Shown here in pieces: positions 33,401 to 44,460 of a DNA stretch of 64,000 bases (positions are counted from its first letter, which is position 1; the number at the start of each line of letters is the position of its first letter). Made by a program: the position numbers and the translations under genes. Below the pieces are notes generated by a model. That model was not told where the DNA came from. It searched no databases and worked only from the letters and a program-made list of their open reading frames with translations. The DNA comes from Siderastrea radians (Eukaryota; Cnidaria; Anthozoa; Scleractinia; Rhizangiidae): positions 67,325,228-67,389,227 of the forward strand of contig OZ024887.1 in NCBI GenBank assembly GCA_964017195.1. Direction: 5' to 3'.

Positions 33401-36400
33401 AACTAGTAAAGGTGCAAAGTAAATAAATATAACAAACCGCTTTTTTTGTGTTTCAAGGTGAAGTTTCACCTGGTGACTAACATCCATACAACACTTGATC
33501 AAGTATTCAAAGCGGGAACAGTGAAGCGCGAAAGGATTAAACTACACCACACTGCTCAATGCGACGGGCACGAAGTGTCAATCAGAAAACACGTGACATA
33601 TTTGATTTATACATATACAAGCGTTGGCGAGGAACGTTCTCTTCTCCTAACAAGTGAACCTCCATTTGAGAAATGGTCTTCGTTTGATTTCCCCGAATCG
33701 CTGAAGGATTTGCTAGTGCTTGATGTGGCTTGGGACATTCAAAGAAACACAGTGGTTTTGCTTATGAAAGAGCCCAAGGAGGTTCGTAGTGTAGTGAGTA
33801 GTTTGAAACCAGGGGGCCCAAGTTTGTAAGTGACTTAGGTTCCAACAGCCCTTGCGAAAGCTAACTTCCACTAACTACTGAATAAGAGGAGGTCTAATTG
33901 ATTCTGAATCCCACCTCCCTAAATTAAAAATATCGAAAACAAGATTAGTAGTTTCTACTTATATATATAGTTTTATAATTTTTCCCGTAGGTTCTTATCT
34001 CATATTTCACAGCATCTATTTTACTAAATTAGCTCCTGTTACTCTGTTAGCTGCCAACAGTGTAACAGCCGTTAAAAACTGACTTCAGAGGGGCTACCAG
34101 TGTTGTAGATTGAAAGCGGAGGTGGACGGGGGAGCAGGTGGTAGCTCAAACGGCCCTCAAAGCATAACAGATACCTTTCTTTCTATTGAGAATCTGCCTA
34201 CATAAAAGCTTTTAAGTTTAAGGAGAGAAAATATTGGCGAGAAAGGAAAGCTGTTAATTTATTCAGTTGGTCTTATGTGATACACTCTCTGTGATAACAG
34301 GATCGTTCCTTGGTAGCAGTGCTTGATTTACAGGCATCCCAGCTGCTGCAACCAGTTTTTCGATTCCCTCAGAATGTAACCTTCACAAGGATTACGTTTC
34401 ACGCTCACACTCATGTAATCTTCGTTTATGGAGCGCAGGTAGGCAAGTAGTTGCTTTCTTAGATATTCTTGTTAGTGTTACTATTACTCACTCACACATT
34501 CATTCATTCATTCATTCATTCATTCATTCATTCATTCATTCATTCATTCATTCATTCATTCATTCATTCATTCACTCATTCCTTCCTTCCTTCCCTGCTT
34601 CCTTCCTTCCTTCCTTCCTTCTTCCTTCCTTCCTTCTTTCCTTCCTTCCTTCCTTCCTTACTTCTTTCCTTCCTTCCTTCCTCCGTTCATTCATTCATTC
34701 ATTCATTCATTCATTCATTCATTCATTCATTCATTCATTCATTCATTCATTCATTCATTCAGTTCAGTTCAGTTCATTCATTTATCATTGATTCCATTCA
34801 CTAGTCATCAGAAGTGTTTTTGTTGCAGAGCTTTCATTTTCCGCCGCATAAAGCAGTCGGTAATCTACTCAATGAAAATGTATAGCATCAATATACGGTA
34901 TGCTATGACGAAAGTACACGCATACATACAACAGAGACTGTTTGTTCGATCGTAACTTGCCATCTTGATTATACAGTAAAGCGTTTCAAGCTTTCGCTTA
35001 AAATGCCACTTACGACATTCGGTAAACAAAGAAACTTCATGTTGTTCTGACAAAAAATAAATAAAAAAAATACAACACGCACTCTCCAACGATTAGTTTT
35101 CAACTCAAGCCACGACTGGCTTTCCTTACTGAACTCCCTGTCGCCTAAAAAACTTTATGTTATTTATGTTAAACAAATATCAACAAACACTGTTTTTTTT
35201 AGGCCATAGTAGCTTTGTCTCTTTAAAACAAGATTTGCAAAGGTTACTATATCCTGCGATAAAATAGCATCCCATCTGGAGGTGGCTCCTAGTTGCTTCA
35301 TGCTGCAGAAACTCATTTAAGTTTCATCTGTGTGGGACATCTGTGCCTCAGTCTAGTGAGAAGCTTTATAGCGTTTTTAGTGGAAGTGATTTTACTCTTT
35401 TGTACATACTTTTTAGTGGTTTGATATCACTATTGTTTAAACATCTGTGTATATAGTTTTTACTAAGTCTTGTCTATTCTCTTATATTTATTTGATATTT
35501 TATATTTAATCATTATTTATACATGACCCCTCAAGCTACAAGCTTTGAATTACATCGCGTTTAAATAAAGGTTTTGTATTGTATTGTATTTACCGTATTT
35601 TCTCAATTAACGCCCCCGGCGTTTATTTCAAACTTGGCATGGTGGACCCGGCGTTTCTTTGAAGAAGCAGTTTATTTGAGCCCGCCATTTTTTAAGAAAG
35701 GGTTACTATTCGTTTTTCTTGGCAGCCGTGTATCTTTCCTTTAAATCTTAAGTTTATTATATAACAAATAAACGTCTGAGGGGCTTATTTACAATTCCCT
35801 CTTTTATTTATACCCGGCGTTTATTCGGGGCCCGGCGTGTAATCGAGAAAATACGGTATACTTACTTACAGGTGTGGCTCTCACTTGATGGAGGGAACTC
35901 GTTCAACACAGTCCTAGAAAGGCACCTGAGAGGTGACTCGGTGTCATCACTGTTTGCTAACTCTTTAGGAGACGCTTTTGTTTTGGTTACAAATCTTGGT
36001 GCTGTGTACAGCGGCTGGTCGGGAATCCCGCGAGTTAGTCAGATTGAACCAGCAAGCTCAAATTCCAGCTGCTCCTTCAAGATCGCCAGCTTCCAGCACC
36101 AGAAGTCCGTCAACATAATCTGCATACAGAACACCTCAAATTCGCTTGACTTTTGGACCTACAGCATTGATTTAAGTTTACGGATCAAAGCAGATAGGAT
36201 TGCCCTTCTCAGACCACTTCTTGCTACCTTTGTCTCTGAAAGAGAAGTAGAATTTTATGCTTTCTGTGGCGACGCCTTTTTCTCAGACATTATCGGTTGC
36301 TCTGAGTCGTTCCACGGGAGGGATGTTGGGCGTGTCTTGCAAACAAGGAATGGCGGTTCCGTCATGATAACTGAAGTAGAAGAAAGTACGGACACACGTG

Positions 36401-38136
36401 ATTTTAGTGCCCGTGTCACTGGTCTCATCATAGCACCAATCCCGCTTGTGGACAAATCAGACTCCCCTGCTCTTCATTACACCCTCCAAGTCAATATTAC
36501 AGGTATACATGCTGATTTACAATTGCACAATTTACTGAATGAGTCGGGCTGGGGAGGTGAAGACATTGGCAAGACAGTTCGACTATCTAGTGGAATCAGT
36601 CTTATTATAACAGCTTGTGCCAGCATCTCTTCTGCCACTGGTAGGCTGCCTGCAACGTGGAACATTTTTAATGCTTATTTCGGAGTCTTCGAAGAAGGAA
36701 CCTGGTTTCTTATAGATCTTCGACCTTTTCATGCCTTTCGACCAGTGGGCTCCTCAGTACTTCATGTACGCCAAAACGACAATGGCAGCGGTTTGGCTGA
36801 AATAGTCAGTGGCCTCGGACCATTTGCGTTTTCTAGCGAGATGGTTGGAGATGTTATCAAACACGTGCACGGATGGGGTGTAGTCACATCTGTAATCAGT
36901 CCCTCGGTTGCCGTAATAAAGTCTGACAACTTTATACCAGGAAATTACACAGACAGTTGGGGTATTTACAATGCGCATGTCAGCAGTGATTCTTACTTCC
37001 CTTATATTCCAATCCCTAAGCTTCATGGCTGGTGGCTAGCAGAGGACGAGTGTCGGCATTTTCTTGTTGAAGACCCGCCTAGTAGACTTGAGCTTTACCA
37101 CCTGGATTCCAGTGAGAAACTCTCCTTCACCCTCCGCGCCATCAGCAAAGGGATCACCGATGAGAACCCCACAGAACCTTTCTTACGACTGTACATTGGC
37201 AACACCCTTCTGTTCCATGTAGAGTCGTATTATCATTTCTACAACATGAACCACACTTTGTATATGACTCTAACTAAAAGACCCTTCATAAGCGGAATAT
37301 CATCGGTTTCTGTGAGATTACATCAGACCGCGTCTCTGTTATGCAAAGAGGCATCCTACACCGTGCACGGAGGCTGCCCACCAACTAAAAAGCTACGATT
37401 CTCATACCCCCTGTTGTTCTCTCTGAATGAATTTTTAAATGGCGAAGTGACTGATTCCAAAGGTATTGTAAGGAACCTGAAATTGCCCTTCAATTACAGA
37501 GCGCCTTCCCCTAGAGGTAAGGCCATACCTACATCGGAGAATACGTACAATGTTGACCCAGAGAAACCCCTTTATAAAACCACCTATGCCGTCACACGAA
37601 ACTCACTGCGTTATAAACAGTGCAAGGGGAAGAGGTACCGCTCCGAATGTGGCTGCACTGATCAAATGAGAGGATCATCTCTTGTTAAGCATTCCGACTG
37701 CATAGACACTGTGTATCGTATGATGTTCAGCGAAACTCTCACTCCGCGTTTCGTTATTTTACAAGACGGAAGAGAGGCGCAACCTCTGATCTTTCCATTT
37801 TATCTTGAAGAACTGAACCAAAGGAAAGATTTCACAGTACTTTCACCAAGCGACTTAACTTTCTCGGATGTTTCTGCCAAGGTACTAATGCAAGACCTTA
37901 ACAGTTCTGTTCAGTTTGAAGGCTCGGGATTGTACCACTTTCGTGCTCGAGTTGTGCAAGAGAACTACACATTCTGTGTCCTTACAGACGAGTTCATGGT
38001 GTTTGTGGCTGACACACCTTTACCATTTCCAGTTAATGACGTGGTTCGAGCCTGCACCGGAATGGGATTCGCCAGTTTGCTATTTGTCGTCTACATAAGA
38101 CATGTTCACGGGAAAAAGAAAATGAAAAACGATTGA
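30428..38136 (+). CDS. CATSPERB: Cation channel sperm-associated auxiliary subunit beta (CatSper beta), 5 exons
   Basis: Exons 30428-31076, 32068-32315, 33458-33793, 34301-34438 and 35872-38136 join in frame to 1,211 residues (the human protein is about 1,116). The start is the first ATG after the transposon; MSAPSSLFHFASVCFILTL is a signal peptide. Family landmarks: APKDVIFWRHPC in exon 1; VFRFPQN and GAQVWLSLDGGNSF at the exon 4/5 junction (human IWLSVDGGNTF); VRNLKLPFNYRAPSPRG, TYNVDPEKPLY, QCKG...CGC, and GLYHFRARVVQENYTFC with TPLPFPVNDVV near the end. One transmembrane segment (about 1178-1200) and a short basic tail (HGKKKMKND) follow. CatSper is the calcium channel of the sperm tail; beta contributes to its extracellular canopy. 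Intact throughout, so probably functional. Beta is favoured over the related gamma, delta and epsilon subunits by these motifs. Confidence 0.92.
31077..32067 (+). other. CATSPERB intron 1
   Basis: The intron runs from a GTAGGC donor to a CTCTTCAG acceptor, phase 1. No other gene; some repeat-like phrases (for example GGATCCGCCACTGC near 31,575). Confidence 0.7.
32316..33457 (+). other. CATSPERB intron 2
   Basis: The intron runs from a GTAAGC donor to a TGTTTCAAG acceptor, phase 0. It contains a diverged direct repeat around CAAGTCCTTGCCAAACTGA (33,050) and CAAGTCCTGGCCAAATTGA (33,161). No gene. Confidence 0.65.
33794..34300 (+). other. CATSPERB intron 3
   Basis: The donor GTGAGT at 33794 fits the frame (exon ends at KEVRSV) and the acceptor is GATAACAG, phase 0. 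A weaker GT ten bases upstream is possible but breaks the phase. Nothing else recognised. Confidence 0.6.
34491..34766. repeat. Compound (CATT)n / (CTTC)n microsatellite in CATSPERB intron 4
   Basis: Two long CATT arrays (about 34,496-34,575 and 34,687-34,760) flank a CTTC/CCTT array. The arrays generate a spurious His-Ser-Phe-Ile repeat ORF. Confidence 0.95.
35530..35592 (+). repeat. Retroposon-like 3' tail
   Basis: AATAAAGGTTTTGTATTGTAT, with further TTGTAT units, closes a 0.4-kb AT-rich non-coding segment. A short 3' microsatellite tail of this sort is typical of non-LTR (L2/CR1-like) retroposons; no reverse transcriptase is present. Confidence 0.4.
35592..35858. mobile_element. MITE ending 13 bp before CATSPERB exon 5
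   Basis: ACCGTATTTTCTCAATTA at the left pairs with the reverse complement of ATCGAGAAAATACGGT at the right; CCCGGCGTTTATT phrases repeat internally. TA flanks both ends. Only ACTTACTTACAG-type sequence separates the right end from the exon, so the element supplies the region expected to hold the branch point. Confidence 0.7.
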
Positions 38137-38465
38137 GATGTTTCTACTGTTTCTTTACGATTGAGACATTTCTTGTTTCTTTGTGATAGACTGACAGCAG
38201 TAGACAATCTTTACTTTCAAAGGGCATCGAACAAAAGCAGAACACACAGGAAAGGACGGATGGAGAATGGAGGCGAAACAGGAGAGGAAGAGAAGATAGT
38301 GGCAGATGCGGAAAGGGGAAGGCCTAGGGGGAAACCCCAATGCTTTTTTTGGTTTGTTTCCTTCCTTTTTGTTTTTTCTAATATGAAACCTTTAAACGTT
38401 TTCACCTCATACCACCCCCCTTCCCAACCACATTTCCCGCCTTATTTTTAACTGCGATCCCCTCC
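38137..38465 (+). other. Presumed 3' UTR/downstream region of CATSPERB
   Basis: Purine-rich then pyrimidine-rich non-coding sequence. It begins with a short direct repeat of GATTGAGA(T/C)(A)TTTCT units, (38,131 and 38,159). No AATAAA close to the stop codon is evident. Confidence 0.4.
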
Positions 38466-38693
38466 TTATGAGAAAGGCTGGATCTGACAATGCCCACTGT
38501 TCCTCTTTTCCTGTTCCGCCTCACGTTTCCGCGGGGGAGAGGAGTTTCCACGACTACTCGAAGACAAGTTTAGCGGAGGAAACTGCATGCCTTGGTTAGA
38601 GTTGGCTCGAGAGAGCAAGCGGGGGTTCAAGTCGTTGATATAATGAACATACTCGCTAACAGAAACGTTCATGTTATATTCTTGTTCAGTCAT
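38466..38693 (-). CDS. Orphan 75-codon ORF, possible first exon
   Basis: ATG at 38693 opens MTEQEYNMNVSVSEYVHYIN, followed by a serine-rich stretch (LSSSSRGNSSPPRKREAEQ). Codon use and composition look coding, as in the N-terminus of a regulatory protein. Possible splice donors near its end (GTGAGG, GTGGGC) would be used if it is an exon of a minus-strand gene, but I find no continuing exon. No domain recognised. Confidence 0.25.
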   Translation of the reverse strand: MTEQEYNMNVSVSEYVHYINDLNPRLLSRANSNQGMQFPPLNLSSSSRGNSSPPRKREAEQEKRNSGHCQIQPFS

Positions 38694-41080
38694 TACTGGA
38701 TCAACAGCGGGTTCTTTAATTTTTTTTTTCTACTTACGGAAGCTTAACAAAAAATATTGTTATTCTGGTTCGACTTGATTGGTCTGTCCTTACGTTATTT
38801 CACTCGTGAAGCTTCCCTAATATTGGAAGCTCAGAAAGAACAAAGGGAAATCCAGCATTGGTAGTCGCATTTATTTGGGGAATTTTAAGTCAAAAGGGAG
38901 AAAATCTTTGTGAGGAAGGCTTCAGAGAGCTTAGTTCTAGAACTAAGCGTACGTTTGATTGGTCGTTATTCCGGGAAGAGAGTAGGCAGCTTTAGTATAT
39001 ACCACGAAGGTTTTTTTAATCTGCCGAGAAACTGCCTAAATAGGATGTGATGGAACAACAAAAAAGTGATTTCGGCTAGATCGGGTACTCGACTGCCCCT
39101 CTCTTTTTGTCTCTATGCCTAGACCGTTCCAACGGCCGGTTATACGGGGGATTTTCATACGATTTTACAGCCGATTTTTACAGAGGTTTTTAGTTTGACT
39201 TCAAATCACCCGTGCAAACTGTCACCGTTTTTCGCTGCTATCTCATGGCAATTTGTTTGCGATTTGGTAGCGATGAGAGCAGAGCGCATGCTACCGATAG
39301 CTGCGTAACGATGTTTCCTTCACACCAGTGACTATTAAGTATAATTTCTAGCTCAGCTAATCTACTAGAGACAAAAACGCTTATTTCGTTTGCTTTGTTT
39401 AAAGCCAACTTCAGGTTTATTTTAGAAGCCTTCGGTGACGGTTTCTTTCCTCTGCTATGTTTCGAGAGGCAAATAAGTCTTTGCATTCATACGACGCAAC
39501 AAACACCTTACTGAGTTTTTAACTCGAATATACGTACGATTTGAGCGAAAAAGTAATCCCTACGAAATATATATTGGACTACTTTTTTCGACAAGAGTTA
39601 TCAGATGTTAAGTTTCAGTATCTTTAAAATTTATATCTCAAGATTTTTCCGTTCATTACAATTAGTTAACGACGTGGAGGTAAAATTTCCGCTCCACCAC
39701 GTAAATGTTCACCGACACTGAAGTAAATAATTGTTTTATTACATACCATACAAACAAATACCGGTATATAGCCAGCCCCAAAAAGCTATTTGTTTTCTGA
39801 TAAGTAGGCAAAAAATCGCAAGGGGCGACCCCTGCTTCGTTGGGAGGTGAACAGTGGAAAAAAACCAAATGCGTTACAAACCTGCTTTCTTTGGGAAAGT
39901 ATTTGGTTTACTCAATAGAGGGAAAATGCATTCTTGAGGGAAGTTCATACTTGGTCTGATAGCGCTAAACGCGATAAGAATAACAGAAAAGAATGTATCC
40001 TGTTAGTTTATAAAACACAACTTAAAGCGGCAGGTTTGTGGTTTCTGAATTGTTTTGGTTTACACCCTGTTAACCTGTTAGTATTTAGTTCTAATGTTAT
40101 TATCTCATTGTGTTTACATACTTCTGATATTGTTTAACACTAGAACTAATAAATTAAAAGTTTCATAACGTTTTCGTTCCTTCACTGTACAAACACAAAA
40201 CAATAAAATTCAATTATGCGCGACGGAAAAGTTTTAAAGTACACTCAAACACGGTTTAAATCATTTTGTCCAGGTTTTAAATATGCCGAAGGCAACAGAA
40301 TAACAAGGCAAACGGACAGGAAACCACTTTTGGGCATTGCTGATATCAAAAAGGTTGCTTTTATAAAGCGTTTTGTAATTTGCATGTTTTTTAATTTCCC
40401 GGAGGATATGTTATTTGCATACAATTGAATAGAGCGACTTTTCAGACCGTTTGTGCATTACAAAAAGATAAAACTCTTAACAGATTTATCCACGAAAGCT
40501 CAAATTTATATGTAAGAACTTTAACGCCTGTTCGTGGGCACCTTGATGTTGCGGACTGAAACGCTTTTTCCTCATAACTTAATAATTGTACTGTACTTGT
40601 TTGTACAATTTAAGTACAAAGGGTATACATTAGATTTAATAACGAAGACAGCAAAACAGTTTTCTTTCATTAATACAGCTAAGTAAGAAAATGCTTAACA
40701 GTTCAGTGCAAATGCGATTGCAATTCCTTACAAATCAAGCATTTCAAGTTATTCGTGCAGGCAAACATAACGAAAAAGAGTGTTCATTAATGGGAATGTT
40801 AAGTACATCTTAAAGTGAAAAGCTTTATTCTTTTTGTGTACAGAAGGTAATTGTTTTATGTACAATTCAATAGCCGAAGGACTTTAAGCGGCTGAACTAA
40901 ACAAACACATCTTCAAAAGATTGTTATTCATCTGATCGAAAAGCCGCTTTGAGGGCTAACTACGTTCCTGTGGCTGCATCGATCGTGCATTTTCCAGCAA
41001 CGAGATTTCTCTCCGAGTTATTCTGTCTTTTCCAAAATTGAGGTTAAGATAAAGGATAGCCCAAGATCAGCCTTCTGGCT
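38694..41080. other. Intergenic region
   Basis: It contains family B repeat copy 2 (39,704-39,815). The minus-strand ORF 39238-39486 has a helical, leucine-rich composition but no recognised family. No supported gene otherwise. Confidence 0.4.
39704..39815 (+). repeat. Dispersed repeat family B, copy 2
   Basis: TTCACCGACACTGAAGT, AATAATTGTTTTA and TATAGCCAGCCCCA match the copy at 739-850 in the same order. Confidence 0.55.
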
Positions 41081-41745
41081 ATGATGGATAACAAACGGCC
41101 AAGCCGTGCATCTGCAAAACAAACCTTGTTGACGAAAAGGATCGATTTGTCGTATGGATTACTCAAGAGAGATGGTGACCAGAAAAATTCAGTACAAGAC
41201 AGTACTGAGAACGACACAAAACTAGTCTGGAATGAAGCTCGAGCTAAGCCAAGGCGCACAAGTGCTCCGGCGGAGTTACCACCGATTAAGGATGCATTAC
41301 CAAAGCTGTCCATGAAACCCAGGGTGCGCACTCTTTAACTGCGAGGAGAAAACAGCAAAGCACTCATGAAACAGTGGAGTACAAGCAAATTACAACTAAA
41401 CTCCTCTTTACATCAAAACAAGATTCGTGAAAGATGGTCAACTGGTCGCGCCTCTGTGAGAGCTACGCACATCACAGAAAAGGACCCACAACAAAGACCT
41501 TTATCTGGTTTGACAAACAACAGCAATTCTACAAGTTCGCGCGGTTTTGTTACAAAAAACGAGAACATTACTATTCTGGGCAGATTATTGGCAGAAAATG
41601 CTTGACTCAAGAGGCACTTATATGTCATGAACTGGGCTATGCGGACTCCGAGGAGGACCCATCTATCCAGAAAAAAGACATGATAGTGCGCTGGCTTAAT
41701 TCAGAAGCACTGAATAGTGGTCCTCGGCCTTTCCCACAGCTATAG
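41081..41745 (+). pseudogene. Disrupted coding-like segment of unknown family
   Basis: From ATG at 41081 (MMDNKRPSRASAKQ) one frame continues with protein-like composition to 41605, interrupted by a single TAA at 41336-41338. Near 41,560-41,600 the coding sense shifts frame and continues as CLTQEALICHELGYADSEED through RWLNSEALNSGPRPFPQL to TAG at 41745. Together this would be about 220 residues, so it looks like an intronless or retrocopied gene with one nonsense and one frameshift change. A pair of real exons with unseen short introns is the alternative. No domain recognised. Confidence 0.35.
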
Positions 41746-44097
41746 CGAGCGGCAAGGCACAATATCTATCCTATCTATCCTTAACTTACTCATGTAGGCA
41801 TGTATAGTGTCAGTTTATTATCAAATTATTACCAGGTGATTGTTCGTCAGTTTTGTTCATAAAATTTACAATTAATAATCCCTTATCGTTACATAACGAT
41901 ACCGTTGAATAGGTTCCTATTAATAAACGTAAACCTTTTGTACGTGTTGGTGAACAGTTGTCAAATTGTACGCTTGATTGCATCTTGTACAACGAACCAA
42001 TCCGACGCAAACTTGAGGAACAAGTGTCTTGGCATTAATTTTACTTATACGCATTACTTTACACTCACCTTTCATATCAAGACAAAATGTAAACCGCCCT
42101 TAAAAGGCGTATTTGTGCCACAGAAAACTTGGGTCTGGATCTGCTAAGTAAAAAAGTGGTACGGACTGAACATTTTTGGCCATTTAAACCAGTAAATTTG
42201 GGTATGGGTAGGATAAAAAGTACCCTTAGGACCGATTTGGAACATGCTGCGTACACCACATTTTACGGTGTCCGTTGTTCAGTTTTCGTGAGAGCGCACG
42301 TACATTATGACATAGGATCCGGAGAAGCGTTTACACAGTGCTCTAGGACCGCCGCAAGAATGACAGTCTTTATTTTTGCTTCGGAGCATAGGCGACCATG
42401 ACCCCAAATGCGGGGAAAAAAAAAGCACGGGTTCGTACCCATGGAATAAAAAATGTTATGCATCTTAAACGGGAATAAATATGTTACCCAGCTTTGCTGT
42501 AGTGTAAACGCACCTTTGGGCCCCGTACACACCAATGCTCGGACACAAGGTCCAATATGAACGCAAATCAAATTCCAGGATATGTTTACCCCAACTTCGG
42601 CCACATTGCGTGCAACCATTTCAGGGGTGGCGTTTGACTGACCCGCAGTGCAGCGATTGCACGTAATGGCGCCACCAACGTTGCCTCTTGTGCCTGGCCA
42701 AACGGACTCGCAACTAAAGGCAAGCTTAGAAATGCTAAGTTGTGTAGATAAAATTGCTATGGGTGGCCAGACAGACTCGCAAGCTGCAAAAAAAGCATGC
42801 ATTTGGGTGGCAAAAAGGCACTAATTTCAATGCAGCCTTGTGACGTTGCGTTTGGTCGCTGGTGGGCAAAAGGTGGAGAACTCTGGCAAACTTGCGTGGG
42901 AGTTGGACTTCATCAAAGCTAAGTGCTAAGTGCAAATTATCTCAAGCACGCAAAAGTAGCAGCCAAACAGACTCACACGTCGACGGCAGTTTCCAACTTG
43001 CGTCTCATTGTGACTCCTTTTTTTAAGGCTTTAGGGCATTTTCAAAAGTGTTTTCGTTCTTATCGCTAAATATTCCTGTCTATCGCTTGTCCACAAAAGG
43101 CGTTTTCATTTGCTCTCATATAGCGTCAGAAAGATGATTTCATGGTGACTTTACGTGAACGGGCTGAATCCTTTCGACTTTTCCTGAATACAAGGAAAGT
43201 GGAAAGGAAAATGGTTGGAAGGAGGATGGTTGAAGTTCGAGATCAGAGCACGGCCTACGTTTTTCTAGAGCATAGCTAAGCAAGACGCAAAACACCTCAA
43301 TGACATGTTCACGCCCGAAAATATCCCGCCACTTGAATAAGCCTAAAATCGGAGTGAGGGAATGAGATTGGGCACGAGTGCTCCTTTTTCACAAGAGGGT
43401 TGCCTCGAAAAGGGTAGATCATCTTGTAGGATTATGTTCGTTTTAATAACAAGGTGATAGGCCCAGTAAGAGTTGTTAGCTCCCGGCAGCCAGCCGGAAA
43501 GAGACTTAGGTCTATTGAACCCATGGCTGTGAATGGTCTCGTTCCTCCCCCTGCCACCATAAGTGACCCTACCAGGAGCGCTAGGACTCCTGTCGCCACT
43601 GTTCTCTGGCCGGATGCGAGGAGCACACAAGCGCTTCCATCACAGCAAGATGGACTTCTTTTCAACCTATCGAGGGTCCTAAATAGGCCTGCTATTGTTT
43701 GTCCCGTCCCGTCCCGCCTCCGAGCCAACCAAAAGTCCTCGTCTCGATCCAGCCTTGGCATGGTGCGAGATGGCTTCAGTTCCGATATTCACTGTTTATG
43801 CACCCTATGATTAAAAGTACGACGTTTAAAAGGAGGCACAAAGAACGTGATCAAAATGACGTGGTCATCTAAAGCATACGAACTAGAAGAGTCCAACCGA
43901 GGGTTTAGCAAGATGCAGCCGGGGGGAGTCAAAATGGAGAAATAATGAACTCTGTATAACTCTCTGTCTCTCGAGCGTTTAGCCAAAGAATTTTAAAAAT
44001 CAAACTGCACACCTATTATTAAATTATTAAGTTATTCATTTATTTATTTATGTTACTTTTTACCCTGTCACTCCTGGTGTAAAACCTGACTGCAGTT
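41746..44097. other. Intergenic region with unclassified repeats
   Basis: A minus-strand ORF of 165 codons (42305-42802) and overlapping plus and minus ORFs at 43343-43810 are the longest open frames. None shows a recognisable family. The region around 42,690-42,980 has a repeated phrase (GGCCAAACGGACTCGCAA, GGCCAGACAGACTCGCAA, GCCAAACAGACTCACACG). Probably transposon-derived. Confidence 0.35.
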
Positions 44098-44460
44098 ATT
44101 TCTAGGTTTTGAGTCTATGGATGGAATCCCACGCCTTGGCAATTCAACTGGAAGCACTACTTCCCTGTGGTGTTGTTTATACTGTATAAGGTGATTCTAA
44201 CTTTTGAGACTTCGATTAAATCCTTAAACCATTCAAATGAAAGCTACTGAGAAGTACTTTCCTGTCGTCCTGCTGTATATGATACTGTTCAAGGTAGTTC
44301 TAACTTTTGATTTTGTGAATGAAATCCTAGAGTGTGGCCACGTAAACGAAAGCTATTGAGCTGTACTTGCCTGTAGTGCTTGTTCATTATGTATACTAAG
44401 TGGTTGTAACTTTTGAGCTTGTGAATGAAATCCTAAAGTGCGACCATTTTAAAAAGCTTT
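44098..44460 (+). repeat. Array of ~115-bp dispersed repeat family C (plus)
   Basis: About three head-to-tail units. Each carries GTGAATGAAATCCTA(A/G)A, GTG(T/C)G(A/G)CCA, GAAAGCTA(C/T)TGAG, GTACTTTCCTGT and TTCTAACTTTTGA in this order. Related sets occur at 47,735-48,160 (reversed), 51,645-51,835 and 59,810-59,995. Confidence 0.7.

Noticed and set aside
34469..34804. 111-codon ORF with His-Ser-Phe-Ile repeats
   Set aside because: Direct translation of the CATT/CTTC microsatellite in CATSPERB intron 4.
42305..42802. 165-codon minus-strand ORF
   Set aside because: Longest orphan ORF, but composition is irregular and it crosses repeated phrases; no domain recognised.
43343..43810. Overlapping ORFs of 95-118 codons on both strands
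   Set aside because: GC-richer patch open in several frames with no recognisable domain; likely repeat-derived.
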